DNA from: UBA6898 sp964463135
Lineage (GTDB): Bacteria > Nitrospirota > Thermodesulfovibrionia > Thermodesulfovibrionales > UBA6898
DNA: 64,000 nt
Assembly: GCA_964463135.1 (NCBI GenBank)
Contig: CAYXBA010000002.1
Coordinates: 1-64,000 of the forward strand
Direction of reading: 5' to 3'
Part shown: one piece after another, positions 31,311-40,754 of the stretch
Position numbering within the stretch: position 1 is the stretch's first letter
How the letters are laid out: the number at the start of each line of letters is the position of its first letter
Position numbers and translations under genes: made by a program
The notes under the pieces: model-generated
What the model was told of the DNA's origin: nothing
The model's input: the letters and a program-made list of their open reading frames with translations, nothing else
The model's database searches: none

Positions 31311-32762
31311 ATGAGCTCACACATATCAAATGTCCGTCCGGAACCTGACAAGGTCCTGTCTGACATTGCTGACTACGTCTGTAATTATGAAATCAGGTCC
31401 GACGAGGCATTTGAGACTGCGCGGTACTGCCTGATCGATACGCTCGGCTGCGGCCTTGAGGCATTGGGGTATCCTGCATGCACCAAGCTGCTCGGCCCGA
31501 TCGTCCCCGGCACAATGGTACCCGACGGCGCACGTGTTCCCGGCACCCAGTTCCAGCTCGACCCTGTCCAGGCAGCTTTTAATATCGGCGCCATGGTCCG
31601 CTGGCTCGACTTTAACGATACCTGGCTGGCTGCAGAATGGGGCCATCCGTCGGATAATCTTGGCGGCATACTGGCGGTTGCCGACTACCTGTCCCGCAAG
31701 GCTGTCCGTGAAGGGAAAAAGCCCCTGACCATGCGCGACGTTCTTGTTGCCATGATCAAGGCCCATGAGATACAGGGTGTGATCGCACTGGAGAATGCGT
31801 TCAACCGCGTCGGCCTTGACCATGTCGTGCTGGTAAAGGTGGCTTCTGCTGCAGTCTGCACACGGCTTATGGGAGGCAGCAGGGAAGAGGTCATCGATGC
31901 AGTGTCGCAGGCATTTGTGGACGGCCAGTCATTGAGGACATACCGGCATGCACCGAACACCGGCTCACGCAAGTCCTGGGCTGCAGGCGACGCGACCAGC
32001 CGGGCTGTCCGTCTTGCGCTCTTCACGATGAAGGGTGAGATGGGTATTCCCGGAGTGCTTACGGCCAAAGGCTGGGGTTTCTATGACTCGCTCTTCAGAG
32101 GCAATGAGTTCAAATTCCAGCGTGCGTATGGCTCATACGTCATGGAGCAGATACTCTTCAAGATATCCTTCCCTGCTGAGTTCCATTCCCAGACCGCGGT
32201 GGAATGTGCCATGGCCCTGCATGCGAAACTGAAGGAATCGGGCAAAACCGTTGATGATATCAAAAAGATCACGATTCGCACCCATGAGGCTGCTGTCCGG
32301 ATCATTGACAAAAAGGGGCCGCTCAACAATCCTGCTGACCGCGACCATTGCATTCAGTACATGGTGGCAGTGCCGCTGATCTTCGGCCGTCTCACTGCAG
32401 CAGACTATGAGGACAGCGTAGCCTCAGATCCCCGCATTGACGCACTGCGCGACAAGATCACCTGTATCGAGGACCCCCAGTTCACAAAGGATTACCATGA
32501 TCCGGAGAAGCGCTCTATTGCTAATGCTCTCACCATGGAACTGCGCGACGGCACCACGCTGCCCGAGGTGCTGATCGAATACCCTATTGGTCATCGACGC
32601 CGCCGCAAAGAAGGCATGCCGGTGCTGGTCGAGAAGTTCAGGACCAACCTCGGCCGCCGCTTCCCGTCAAAACAGCAGAATACGATACTCGACGCATCTC
32701 TTGACCAGGCAAGACTGGAGCAGATGCCGGTGCATGAATATTGCGATATGTTCGTGATATGA
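31311..32762 (+). CDS. prpD: 2-methylcitrate dehydratase
   Basis: 483 residues of the MmgE/PrpD family. It removes water from 2-methylcitrate to give 2-methyl-cis-aconitate without an Fe-S cluster. Motifs: ARYCLIDTLGCGLEALGYPA, MVRWLDFNDTWLAAEWGHPS, DNLGGILAVADY, KSWAAGDATSRAVRLAL, FPAEFHSQTAVECAM and DRDHCIQYMVAVPLIFG. The downstream aconitase would hydrate the product to 2-methylisocitrate. Confidence 0.95.
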   Translation: MSSHISNVRPEPDKVLSDIADYVCNYEIRSDEAFETARYCLIDTLGCGLEALGYPACTKLLGPIVPGTMVPDGARVPGTQFQLDPVQAAFNIGAMVRWLDFNDTWLAAEWGHPSDNLGGILAVADYLSRKAVREGKKPLTMRDVLVAMIKAHEIQGVIALENAFNRVGLDHVVLVKVASAAVCTRLMGGSREEVIDAVSQAFVDGQSLRTYRHAPNTGSRKSWAAGDATSRAVRLALFTMKGEMGIPGVLTAKGWGFYDSLFRGNEFKFQRAYGSYVMEQILFKISFPAEFHSQTAVECAMALHAKLKESGKTVDDIKKITIRTHEAAVRIIDKKGPLNNPADRDHCIQYMVAVPLIFGRLTAADYEDSVASDPRIDALRDKITCIEDPQFTKDYHDPEKRSIANALTMELRDGTTLPEVLIEYPIGHRRRRKEGMPVLVEKFRTNLGRRFPSKQQNTILDASLDQARLEQMPVHEYCDMFVI

Positions 32763-32795
32763 ATATCTGCTGCTCCGCTGAGAACGTGAAGCAGG

Positions 32796-35492
32796 ATGCA
32801 TAATCTGTTCAATACGCTCAGGGAGTTCGATCCCGGCGGCGGCAGGGCAGGGAAATTTTATTCCCTGCCTGCCCTTGCCGGGGCAGGTTTCAGCAGCATC
32901 TCCCGCCTTCCGGTCTCACTTCGCATCCTCCTCGAAGCTGTTCTCAGAAACTATGACGCAGGAAAAATTACAGAAGAGCATGTGAGGCAGCTTGCCGCGT
33001 GGCAGCCTGATGCCGGCCGCACAGAAGAGATTCCCTTTGTTACAGCGCGGATCGTGCTGCAGGACTTTACCGGCGTGCCGCTGCTTTGCGATATGGCTGC
33101 AATGCGCAGCAAGGCCCTGCAGCAGGGAAAGGACCCTGGCATTATCGAGCCCCTGGTGCCGGTAGATCTTGTTGTGGACCATTCGGTGCAGGTGGACCAC
33201 TATGGCGATGAGTCTGCACTCCAAAAGAACATGACACTGGAGTTCGAACGCAACCGGGAGCGCTACCAGTTCCTGAAGTGGGGCATGAACGCCTTTAAGA
33301 CCTTCAGGGTGATACCGCCGGGCATCGGCATTGTGCATCAGGTGAACCTCGAATACCTCGCGCGCGGCGTTCATCATAAGGACGGCCTCTATTACCCGGA
33401 TACCCTTGTCGGCACTGACAGCCATACCACCATGATCAACGGCATCGGCGTGGTCGGCTGGGGCGTTGGCGGCATAGAGGCAGAGGCCGGCATGCTGGGA
33501 CAGCCAATCTATTTCCTCACGCCGGACGTTGTCGGCGTCCATTTAAAAGGCTCCCTGGCCGCAGGGGTGACAGCCACAGATCTTGCGCTGACCATAACAG
33601 AGCTGCTCCGCAGGGAAAAGGTCGTCGGAAAGTTCGTCGAGTTCTTCGGTGAGGGCGCTGCATCGCTTGCACTCCCTGACCGCGCGACCGTGGCCAATAT
33701 GGCTCCGGAATATGGTGCAACAGTCGGTTTCTTCCCCATTGATGACGTGACCGTTACTTTTTTCAGATCAAGCGGACGCACGGATGAAGAAGTATCGGCG
33801 TTCGAATCCTATTTCAGGGCACAGGAGATGTTCGGCATGCCTGAGCCCGGTGAGATCGATTACTCGAGGGTCATAGAGATCGATCTGGCTGCAATAAGAC
33901 CTTCCGTAGCCGGCCCAAGACGGCCCCAGGACCGCATTGATCTTCCGCTTCTCGGAAGCAGATTTACAGAACTTTTCAGCCTGCCGGCAGAGGAGGGCGG
34001 TTTCGGCAAACAGGCCGCTGACCTTTCGCTGCGTTTCCGGACAAGGGACGAGCAAGAGACAGGCTCCGGCGATGTGATCATCGCTGCGATAACATCCTGC
34101 ACCAACACCTCGAATCCTGCAGTCCTGCTTGCCGCAGGCCTTCTTGCGAAGAAGGCAGTTGACAAAGGTCTCGTTATCAGGAAGGGGATAAAGACCTCTC
34201 TTGCGCCCGGCTCCAGGGTCGTCACCAAATATCTCAGACACGCCGGACTTCTCCCTTATCTCGAAACATTGGGCTTTGCCGTAGCTGCATACGGCTGTAC
34301 CACCTGTATCGGTAATGCCGGACCTCTGGATGAGGGCATAGAAGAGGCGATCGTCAGGAACGACCTGATCTGTGCTGCTGTGCTGTCCGGCAACCGGAAT
34401 TTCGAGGCCCGCATCCATGTGAATCTGCGAGCCAATTTCCTGATGAGCCCGCCTCTTGTCGTGGCCTTTGCCCTTGCAGGCAGCGTGAATGTAAATATGG
34501 ATACCGATCCGCTCGGCATCGGCAGCGATGGCATGCCTGTATATCTCAGAGACATCTGGCCGGGCGCAGACGAAGTGGCTGCGGTCATGAAATATGCAAG
34601 GGATCCGGAGACCTTCAGAACACTTTACGCTGACCTTACCAAAGACAATGAATTGTGGAGCCGCGTAGCGTCTGTTTCTGATGCGATCTATAACTGGCCC
34701 TTGTCGTCATACATTGCTGAGCCCCCGTTCTTTGAGGGATTCACCATGGAGCCCAGCCGGATTCCGGACATCAAAGGTGCCAGGGCTTTGGGCATATTCG
34801 GCGATTCGGTCACCACAGACCATATCAGTCCGGCAGGCAGCATAAAGGAAGATTCCCCTGCAGGCAGATATCTGCTCCAGCAGGGCGTCGAAAAAAAGGA
34901 CTTCCAGAGCTATGGCACCAGACGTGGCAACCATGAGGTGATGATACGCGGCACCTTTGCCAATCTGCGCATAAAGAACCTGATGCTGCCGCCACGACAG
35001 GACGGTACCCGTTTGGAGGGAGGATATACCCTGTTTCAGCCTTCAGGTGAACAGATGAGCATCTATGATGCTGCCATGAAATATTCGGCCCTGCATAAGC
35101 CGACCATTGTATTCGGCGGAGAGGAATATGGCACAGGTTCATCAAGGGACTGGGCAGCCAAGGGCACGCAGCTCCTGGGCGTGAAGGCAGTTATCGCAAA
35201 GAGCTTTGAGCGCATTCATCGTTCTAATTTGGTCGGCATGGGCGTGCTGCCTCTGCAGTTCAGGAAGGAAGAGTCCATATCTTCTCTCGCTATCAGCGGA
35301 GATGAGCAATTTGATATCATAGGTCTCGAAGGCCTTCGTCCGCAGCAGGAGCTTACGCTGTGCATCACGCGGACCGATGGATCAATGCGTGACGTAAAGG
35401 TGTTATGCCGCATCGATACTGCTATAGAGGTCGATTATTTCAGGCATGGCGGTATTCTTCCCTATGTGCTCCGGGAACTGTTGGCGAATTGA
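32796..35492 (+). CDS. acnA: Aconitate hydratase (AcnA type)
   Basis: 898 residues, the length of the AcnA/IRP family. Cluster ligands are in ITSCTNTSNP and YGCTTCIGNAGPL. Substrate-site regions include LVGTDSHTTMINGIGVVGWG, GIFGDSVTTDHISPAGSI and YGTGSSRDWAAKG. It serves the TCA cycle and, here, the 2-methyl-cis-aconitate hydration step. AcnD-type 2-methylcitrate dehydratase is less likely because prpD is present and the AcnD partner prpF is absent. Confidence 0.92.
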   Translation: MHNLFNTLREFDPGGGRAGKFYSLPALAGAGFSSISRLPVSLRILLEAVLRNYDAGKITEEHVRQLAAWQPDAGRTEEIPFVTARIVLQDFTGVPLLCDMAAMRSKALQQGKDPGIIEPLVPVDLVVDHSVQVDHYGDESALQKNMTLEFERNRERYQFLKWGMNAFKTFRVIPPGIGIVHQVNLEYLARGVHHKDGLYYPDTLVGTDSHTTMINGIGVVGWGVGGIEAEAGMLGQPIYFLTPDVVGVHLKGSLAAGVTATDLALTITELLRREKVVGKFVEFFGEGAASLALPDRATVANMAPEYGATVGFFPIDDVTVTFFRSSGRTDEEVSAFESYFRAQEMFGMPEPGEIDYSRVIEIDLAAIRPSVAGPRRPQDRIDLPLLGSRFTELFSLPAEEGGFGKQAADLSLRFRTRDEQETGSGDVIIAAITSCTNTSNPAVLLAAGLLAKKAVDKGLVIRKGIKTSLAPGSRVVTKYLRHAGLLPYLETLGFAVAAYGCTTCIGNAGPLDEGIEEAIVRNDLICAAVLSGNRNFEARIHVNLRANFLMSPPLVVAFALAGSVNVNMDTDPLGIGSDGMPVYLRDIWPGADEVAAVMKYARDPETFRTLYADLTKDNELWSRVASVSDAIYNWPLSSYIAEPPFFEGFTMEPSRIPDIKGARALGIFGDSVTTDHISPAGSIKEDSPAGRYLLQQGVEKKDFQSYGTRRGNHEVMIRGTFANLRIKNLMLPPRQDGTRLEGGYTLFQPSGEQMSIYDAAMKYSALHKPTIVFGGEEYGTGSSRDWAAKGTQLLGVKAVIAKSFERIHRSNLVGMGVLPLQFRKEESISSLAISGDEQFDIIGLEGLRPQQELTLCITRTDGSMRDVKVLCRIDTAIEVDYFRHGGILPYVLRELLAN

Positions 35493-35540
35493 TGCAGCAA
35501 AAAGATATCCTATAAAAAAATATGAAACAGGAGGTTGGCG

Positions 35541-37439
35541 ATGGGCAGGTACGAGGAGATATTTAACAGGAGCATTCAGGACCCTGAGGGTTTCTGGGCA
35601 GAGGCAGCAGAAGCAATAGACTGGTACAAGAAGTGGGACAAGGTCCTCGACGATTCCAATAAACCCTTTTACCGCTGGTTCTCAGGCGGTGAGATGAACA
35701 CCTGCTTCAATGCAGTTGACCGCCATGTTGCAGGGGGCCGCGCAGACCAGACCGCGCTTATCTATGACAGCCCGGTAACCGGGTCGATACAGAAATTCAC
35801 ATACCGGGAACTGCTTGAGAAGGTCTCACGCTTTGCCGGTGCGCTTAAGAAGATGGGCGTCACCAAGGGTGATACAGTGATCATCTATATGCCGATGGTC
35901 CCTGAGGCAGCCATTGCAATGCTTGCCTGCGCACGTTTGGGCGCAATTCACTCTGTGGTATTTGGCGGTTTTGCTCCGCACGAGCTTGCGATACGTATTG
36001 ACGACGCGCGGCCCCGTGTCATCATCTCAGCATCCTGCGGCATAGAAGTGAAAAAGATCATTGAGTATAAATCCATGCTTAACAAGGCCATTGAGCTTGC
36101 CGAATATAAACCGGAAAAGTGTGTGATCCTGCAGCGGCCCCAGGTCATCGCAGAACTTATCCCAGACCGCGATTTCGACTGGAACAAGATCGCAGCAGAA
36201 GCAGAGCCGGCAGACTGTGTGCCGGTCAAGGCGACCGATCCGCTCTATATCCTCTATACCTCAGGCACGACCGGCAAACCAAAAGGCATTGTGCGCGATA
36301 ACGGCGGCCATGCGGTTGCTCTCCGATGGAGCATGGAATATATCTATGACACCAAACCCGGAGAGGTTTACTGGGCAGCCTCTGATGTGGGCTGGGTAGT
36401 TGGCCACTCATACATCGTGTATGGTCCTCTCCTGGCCGGCTGCACAACGATCCTGTATGAGGGAAAACCGGTCGGCACGCCTGATCCCGGAGCATTCTGG
36501 CGGGTCATATCCGAGCATAAGGTGAAGACCCTCTTCACGGCGCCTACGGCGTTCCGCGCAATAAAGAGAGACGATCCCCAGGGCGATTATCTGAAGAAGT
36601 ATGACCTGTCGAATTTTAAATATCTTTTCCTTGCCGGCGAGCGGCTTGATCCTGATACATACCACTGGGCGCACAACCTGCTCCACAAACCTGTTATTGA
36701 CCATTGGTGGCAGACTGAGACCGGATGGCCGATAACAGCAAACTGTATGGGCATAGAGCCCTTTCCGCTCAAGCCCGGTTCGTCGACCAAGCCTGTGCCG
36801 GGATTCGATGTCCAGATACTCGACACCACCGGCAAGACCCTGGGCCCGACCGAGGAGGGACTTGTTGTCGTCAAACTGCCTCTTCCTCCGGGGACGCTGC
36901 CGACTCTTTGGCAGGCTGATGAAAGATTCAGGCAGTCCTATACCGATGTATATCCGGGGTACTATTTTACAAGTGATGGCGGTTTCCGGGATGAGGACGG
37001 GTATGTCTTTATCATGGGCCGTGTTGATGATGTGATCAATGTGGCGGGCCATCGTCTTTCGACCGGTGAGATGGAAGAGATTATTTCCCAGCACCGGGAT
37101 GTTGCAGAATGCGCGGTCTTTGGTGTCCATGATTCGCTGAAGGGGCAGGTCCCTTTCGGTCTGGTTGTGCTGAAGGCCGGGGTCAAGGCAGATGACAGCG
37201 AGATGAAAAAGGGGCTCGTGGGGATGATACGGGAAAAGATCGGGCCCATTGCCTGCTTTAATGAAGCTGCAGTGGTTGGGCGTCTGCCGAAGACCCGCTC
37301 AGGAAAGATCCTGAGAGGCACGATGAGAAAAATTGCTGATGGCGAACCGTTTACCATGCCGTCGACCATTGAGGACCCTGCAGTTCTCAATGAGATAGAG
37401 GAAACGCTCAAAAAAGCGGGGTATGCAAACAAAAAATAA
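35541..37439 (+). CDS. prpE: Propionate/acetate-CoA ligase (ANL superfamily)
   Basis: 632 residues from the ATG at 35541 with AGGAGG six bases upstream; the frame continues to a TTG at 35535. ATP-binding signature: LYTSGTTGKPKGIVRDNGG. Others: GAIHSVVFGGFAPHELAIRI, WAASDVGWVVGHSYIVYGPL, WWQTETGWP, FTSDGGFRDEDGYVFIMGRV, DVINVAGHRLSTGEMEEII and the acetylation-site Lys in PKTRSGKILRGTMRKI. Position at the end of the prp locus argues for propionate, though acetate use is possible. Confidence 0.9.
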   Translation: MGRYEEIFNRSIQDPEGFWAEAAEAIDWYKKWDKVLDDSNKPFYRWFSGGEMNTCFNAVDRHVAGGRADQTALIYDSPVTGSIQKFTYRELLEKVSRFAGALKKMGVTKGDTVIIYMPMVPEAAIAMLACARLGAIHSVVFGGFAPHELAIRIDDARPRVIISASCGIEVKKIIEYKSMLNKAIELAEYKPEKCVILQRPQVIAELIPDRDFDWNKIAAEAEPADCVPVKATDPLYILYTSGTTGKPKGIVRDNGGHAVALRWSMEYIYDTKPGEVYWAASDVGWVVGHSYIVYGPLLAGCTTILYEGKPVGTPDPGAFWRVISEHKVKTLFTAPTAFRAIKRDDPQGDYLKKYDLSNFKYLFLAGERLDPDTYHWAHNLLHKPVIDHWWQTETGWPITANCMGIEPFPLKPGSSTKPVPGFDVQILDTTGKTLGPTEEGLVVVKLPLPPGTLPTLWQADERFRQSYTDVYPGYYFTSDGGFRDEDGYVFIMGRVDDVINVAGHRLSTGEMEEIISQHRDVAECAVFGVHDSLKGQVPFGLVVLKAGVKADDSEMKKGLVGMIREKIGPIACFNEAAVVGRLPKTRSGKILRGTMRKIADGEPFTMPSTIEDPAVLNEIEETLKKAGYANKK

Positions 37440-37465
37440 CAGGGTAATTGACTAAGAGAGAAAAT

Positions 37466-37490
37466 GCGGCTTTCGGGCCGCGTTTTTTTT
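37466..37490 (+). terminator. Intrinsic terminator of the prp locus
   Basis: GCGGC (37466-37470), loop TTTCGG, GCCGC (37477-37481), then G and eight T. It lies 27 bp past the acyl-CoA ligase stop and faces a convergent methyltransferase gene. Confidence 0.85.
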
Positions 37491-37514
37491 CGAGAAGACC
37501 GGATATCCGTTAGG

Positions 37515-38780
37515 CTAATCCTTATGAAGAAGGACAACACGGTTGGTGTTTGTCCCGCCGGTATTATTGGTGACGCCCCAGATATTTGAGGTCTTGGTAA
37601 ATTCCTGGAGATTGATAACAATGCCCTCGCAGGAGAATCCAGCATCAATGGCGAGCGGCACCACATATTCATCGAGCCTGATCGTTCCCTTCCTCACTTC
37701 ACCTACTTCAAAGGCGACCCACCCGTCCTTCCTGGTGATGCGGTAAAGCTCATGAAAAACCTTGCCCATGATATCTGACCATTCTGTTACTGATTTCGGC
37801 GTAGAGATCCCTGCGTCGATCCTTTCGGTATCCATGCCATTAAACCAGCACCTGAGCCAATTGTCCTTCGCATAGGTGACGATGTCCAGAAAGGGCGGCG
37901 ACGTCACGGTAAGCTGAACGGTTTTAGACTTTATCTCAGGAGTTTTGGATGCATCATTCGTCAGGAATAACGCCGTTTTCCCTGCCTTGTTCAGGGAGCT
38001 CTTCTGTGCTTGCGTTATGTTTCTCAGCAGGCTTTTTGATTTTTTCAGGATGATCGACTTCACATCCCTGTATTCCGGTGTCTGTTTCCGCTTTATATTG
38101 ATCCTGAGCTGTTCATTCTGTGTTATCGCCTGATTAGGCGGAAACGTGTACACAGAGAAGAAGCCCGGGGAATGGCCTGTCAGGCGGTTCGTGGCAACCA
38201 TGCGGATCCATCTGTCCAACTTGTCCTCATGTCCATTTTCTCTCCTCTCGTGAAGATACTGTCTGAGAGAAAGGATCTCTGCCAGCGTATCAGCATGATA
38301 GAACATTGACAGGTCGATGTCAGACTTGAGCCGCTTCTTGAATTTGATCTGATCGAGACGACTCTCGATGTCTTCAAAAAGGGGAACAAAGAAACGCGGC
38401 ATTGCCAGTATCTGATTAAGGGGATTGATATCGTTCGAGATGATCCTCCGCTCAAGAAGTCCAGCCTCAAGAACGGTTGTTCCCCGCCCGCTAAACGGAT
38501 CGTACACGATGTCGCCTTCAGCGGTAAGGAGATTTATGAAAAAGGCCGGCAACTGCGGCTTAAAACATGCCCTATATGATATCTCGTGGATAGAAGACGC
38601 CTGCCGCTGTTTTGCGGTCCAAAATTCATTAACATACTGCGGTATGGTATGGTCGAGAATCGAGACAGTGCGGGTAACTGTTGGCGGTCTCTCTTCCTGA
38701 GGAATAGCTGAAACTGAGCTGTTATTGTATTGGCTCAGATAGGCAGAAAGAGTCCCTGTATTGCATTTCGTTCTGATCAT
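37515..38780 (-). CDS. Orphan DNA methyltransferase (N4-cytosine/N6-adenine class)
   Basis: 421 residues. YDPFSGRGTTVLEAGLLERR is the SAM-binding motif I of beta-class enzymes, and QLTVTSPPFLDIVTYAKDNW is the catalytic motif IV. The TSPPF form favours N4-cytosine over N6-adenine. EYVNEFW-type N-terminal PQYVNEFWTAKQRQASSIHEISYRA region and KDGWVAFEVGEVRKG complete the fold. No restriction endonuclease, specificity subunit or resolvase is adjacent, so it acts alone or in an unlinked system. Somewhat more AT-rich than its neighbours and next to a tRNA gene. Confidence 0.85.
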   Translation of the reverse strand: MIRTKCNTGTLSAYLSQYNNSSVSAIPQEERPPTVTRTVSILDHTIPQYVNEFWTAKQRQASSIHEISYRACFKPQLPAFFINLLTAEGDIVYDPFSGRGTTVLEAGLLERRIISNDINPLNQILAMPRFFVPLFEDIESRLDQIKFKKRLKSDIDLSMFYHADTLAEILSLRQYLHERRENGHEDKLDRWIRMVATNRLTGHSPGFFSVYTFPPNQAITQNEQLRINIKRKQTPEYRDVKSIILKKSKSLLRNITQAQKSSLNKAGKTALFLTNDASKTPEIKSKTVQLTVTSPPFLDIVTYAKDNWLRCWFNGMDTERIDAGISTPKSVTEWSDIMGKVFHELYRITRKDGWVAFEVGEVRKGTIRLDEYVVPLAIDAGFSCEGIVINLQEFTKTSNIWGVTNNTGGTNTNRVVLLHKD

Positions 38781-38812
38781 GGATGTAGTCCTGACGAGTC
38801 ACAGAAGATAAC

Positions 38813-38902
38813 TGGCGGAGAGGGGGGGATTCGAACCCCCGATGGAGTTGCCCCCATAACGATTTTCGAGACCGCCGCCTTCAACCGCTCAGCCACCTCT
38901 CC
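38813..38902 (-). tRNA. tRNA-Ser (anticodon CGA)
   Basis: On the minus strand the acceptor stem GGAGAGG (38902-38896) pairs with CCTCTCC (38823-38817), then G and an encoded CCA ending at 38813. The anticodon loop is CTCGAAA, giving CGA. A long variable arm and GGGTTCGAATCCC T arm are present. Reads UCG codons. Confidence 0.95.
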
Positions 38903-38976
38903 GGGGATTGTGAAACGAAGAATATTGTAATGCATTGACCATCGAAAATGAAACACCCTGAGGAAGGTTCTCCAGA

Positions 38977-40173
38977 TCAGAGAGATGAAAGATCCCAGAC
39001 CTCCAGTTTCTGTTTCAGCGGGCCGATATCGATGCGTTCTTCGATCGCTTTCATGACCTTGCGTCTGTCCTTTATATCGCCGAGAAGTATGGCGCCTGTG
39101 ATCCTGTCATTTTCGAGGACCAGTTTCTTATACGCAAACTTTTCATTGTCAGCAGCGATGATGGATTCCTTTTTCCCGTCAGCATCAATATCTCCGGCTG
39201 CGAAGACGTCTATGCCTGCGACCTTCAGTGTATTTGAGATCACTGTTCCGGTGTATTCGGCATTGCCTCCTGACATATTGATGCCTGCTGTCTGGCCCTG
39301 TTTTTCAGCAGCGGGCCATATTCCGTAACAGATGCCACGGTGCTGCACCAGGTCTCCTGCGGCAAAGATGTCCGGGATGCCGGTCTCCATCCTGTCGTTC
39401 ACCACAACGCCTTTGTCGATGGCCGCACCGAGGTTCTCGAACAGTTCGAGGTTATTCCTGATGCCTGCTGAAATGATGATCATGCTGCAGGTGATGCGGG
39501 TGCCGTCTTCGAGGATGAGCGCGTTTGCAGCGTCTTTGCCGCTGATCTCTTTAGAGCGTGCACCCAGATGGAACGTGAAGCCCATTGACTCCATCTGCTG
39601 CTGCAGTTTGTTCGCTCCCTGCTGGTCGAGCTGTCTCGGCAGAAGCCTCGGAAAGAATTCCACGACCGTGATCCTGCAGCCAGATTTCATGAGACCGTAA
39701 CCTGCCTCAAGCCCGAGCACGCCCCCCCCGATGAGAAGGGCATTGCCTGCGGAGTTCTTTGCATATTCCCTGATCCGCTGAGCGTCCTCCAACCCTCTCA
39801 GCGTGAATACGCCCTTCTTGTCAGAGCCTGAAAGGGGCGGCACAAAACATCTGGCGCCGGTTGCCACCAGCAGCCTGTCGTAAGGCAGAGCCGCACCTGA
39901 AGATGTCCTGACCTCTCTTGCTGCCGGGTCTATTGCCGTGATCCTGGTATTGAGTGAAAGTGCGATCTTGTTCTCCTCATACCAGGACGGCTTTTTGATG
40001 ATCAGTCCCTGTTCGTCGACTCCGCCTGAAAGGAATTCAGGGAGCCTGATGCGGCTGTAATAGGGGTATGGTTCTTCGGTTACGATCTGTATGGAGGCAG
40101 CAGGGTCTGCCTTTCTGATCTCTATGGCAGCGGTTGTTCCGGCAACGCCGTTTCCGATGATAAGGTGTTTCAT
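38977..40173 (-). CDS. NAD(P)H-FAD oxidoreductase (NirB N-terminal/rubredoxin reductase-like)
   Basis: 398 residues. LIIGNGVAGTTAAIEIRKAD binds FAD, and YYSRIRLPEFLSGG is typical of the NirB/NasC-like group. LLVATGARCFVPP, ALLIGGGVLGLEAGYGLMKS (NAD site) and IFAAGDLVQHRG follow. It lacks the siroheme and BFD-like parts of full nitrite reductases. The C-terminal segment EKFAYKKLVLENDRITGAIL matches the same group. Electron acceptor unknown. It starts 10 bp after the stop of the gene at 40184-40591, so the two are likely co-transcribed. Confidence 0.88.
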   Translation of the reverse strand: MKHLIIGNGVAGTTAAIEIRKADPAASIQIVTEEPYPYYSRIRLPEFLSGGVDEQGLIIKKPSWYEENKIALSLNTRITAIDPAAREVRTSSGAALPYDRLLVATGARCFVPPLSGSDKKGVFTLRGLEDAQRIREYAKNSAGNALLIGGGVLGLEAGYGLMKSGCRITVVEFFPRLLPRQLDQQGANKLQQQMESMGFTFHLGARSKEISGKDAANALILEDGTRITCSMIIISAGIRNNLELFENLGAAIDKGVVVNDRMETGIPDIFAAGDLVQHRGICYGIWPAAEKQGQTAGINMSGGNAEYTGTVISNTLKVAGIDVFAAGDIDADGKKESIIAADNEKFAYKKLVLENDRITGAILLGDIKDRRKVMKAIEERIDIGPLKQKLEVWDLSSL

Positions 40174-40183
40174 CTGCAGCCTC

Positions 40184-40591
40184 TTAGTGGAAAGCCTGTT
40201 CCCTGACCTGTATCACGGTCAGGGGCATTGAGCTGACAAGTTCGCCGTCAATAGAGTGTTCCAGCCAGTAGGTGCCGGGTGTAGCGAGTTCGATGTTGAT
40301 ATGGACCGTGACATCCCTATGCCGGCGGTATGTGTCGTTCATGGTGATCCGTGACACAGTCTCTCTGAGTATGGTCTTACGGTCAGGAGACATCAGCCGG
40401 GTCATCACCTCGAATTCCCCTCTGCCATTTTCCCATTCTGACATAAAGGCAATGCGGGGCTGCAGCACCGGGAATTCAAGGGCACAGATATTTTCAAAGA
40501 GACCCATTAGGCTGATCTTGCCTCCTTCTTCCTGTCGTACATCGTCGCAGACGATCGTATAGCTGAGCGATGGTTTCATTATATCTGCCAT
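40184..40591 (-). CDS. Small conserved protein (DUF6941-like)
   Basis: 135 residues. It starts MADIMKPSLSYTIVCDDVRQ and continues EEGGKISLMGLFENICALEF, a pattern of a small beta-sandwich protein I associate with DUF6941, though I cannot confirm it. VHINIELATPGTYWLEHSID and a short C-terminus follow. No export signal. First gene of a probable two-gene unit with the flavin oxidoreductase and divergent from the zur gene. Confidence 0.6.
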   Translation of the reverse strand: MADIMKPSLSYTIVCDDVRQEEGGKISLMGLFENICALEFPVLQPRIAFMSEWENGRGEFEVMTRLMSPDRKTILRETVSRITMNDTYRRHRDVTVHINIELATPGTYWLEHSIDGELVSSMPLTVIQVREQAFH

Positions 40592-40695
40592 AGGGAGCCC
40601 CTTTGTGAATACAATTGAGATATCTTTACTATTCTACCGTGAGGCATGTAAAACAACAAGAAACCGTGCAATTTGTCTTCCTTTAGCATACTTTC

Positions 40696-40741
40696 TTGAC
40701 TTCTCCTTTCCTTCGGCGTTAAATAGAAACTGTTTCTATTT
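40696..40741 (+). promoter_or_regulatory. zur promoter with overlapping 21-bp Fur-family operator
   Basis: TTGACT (40696-40701), 17 bp, TTAAAT (40719-40724). AAATAGAAAC (40721-40730) and GTTTCTATTT (40732-40741) form a perfect 10-1-10 palindrome that covers the -10 and start point. This is the geometry of Fur/Zur boxes and implies zinc-dependent autorepression of zur-znuACB. Confidence 0.85.
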
Positions 40742-40754
40742 ACAAAAGGAAATT

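Noticed and set aside
32796..35492. AcnD (Fe-S 2-methylcitrate dehydratase) assignment
   Set aside because: prpD is present and prpF, the usual AcnD partner, is absent, so AcnA is the simpler call.
38813..38902. Integration site at tRNA-Ser(CGA)
   Set aside because: No integrase, direct repeat of the tRNA end, or phage-like genes are seen nearby.
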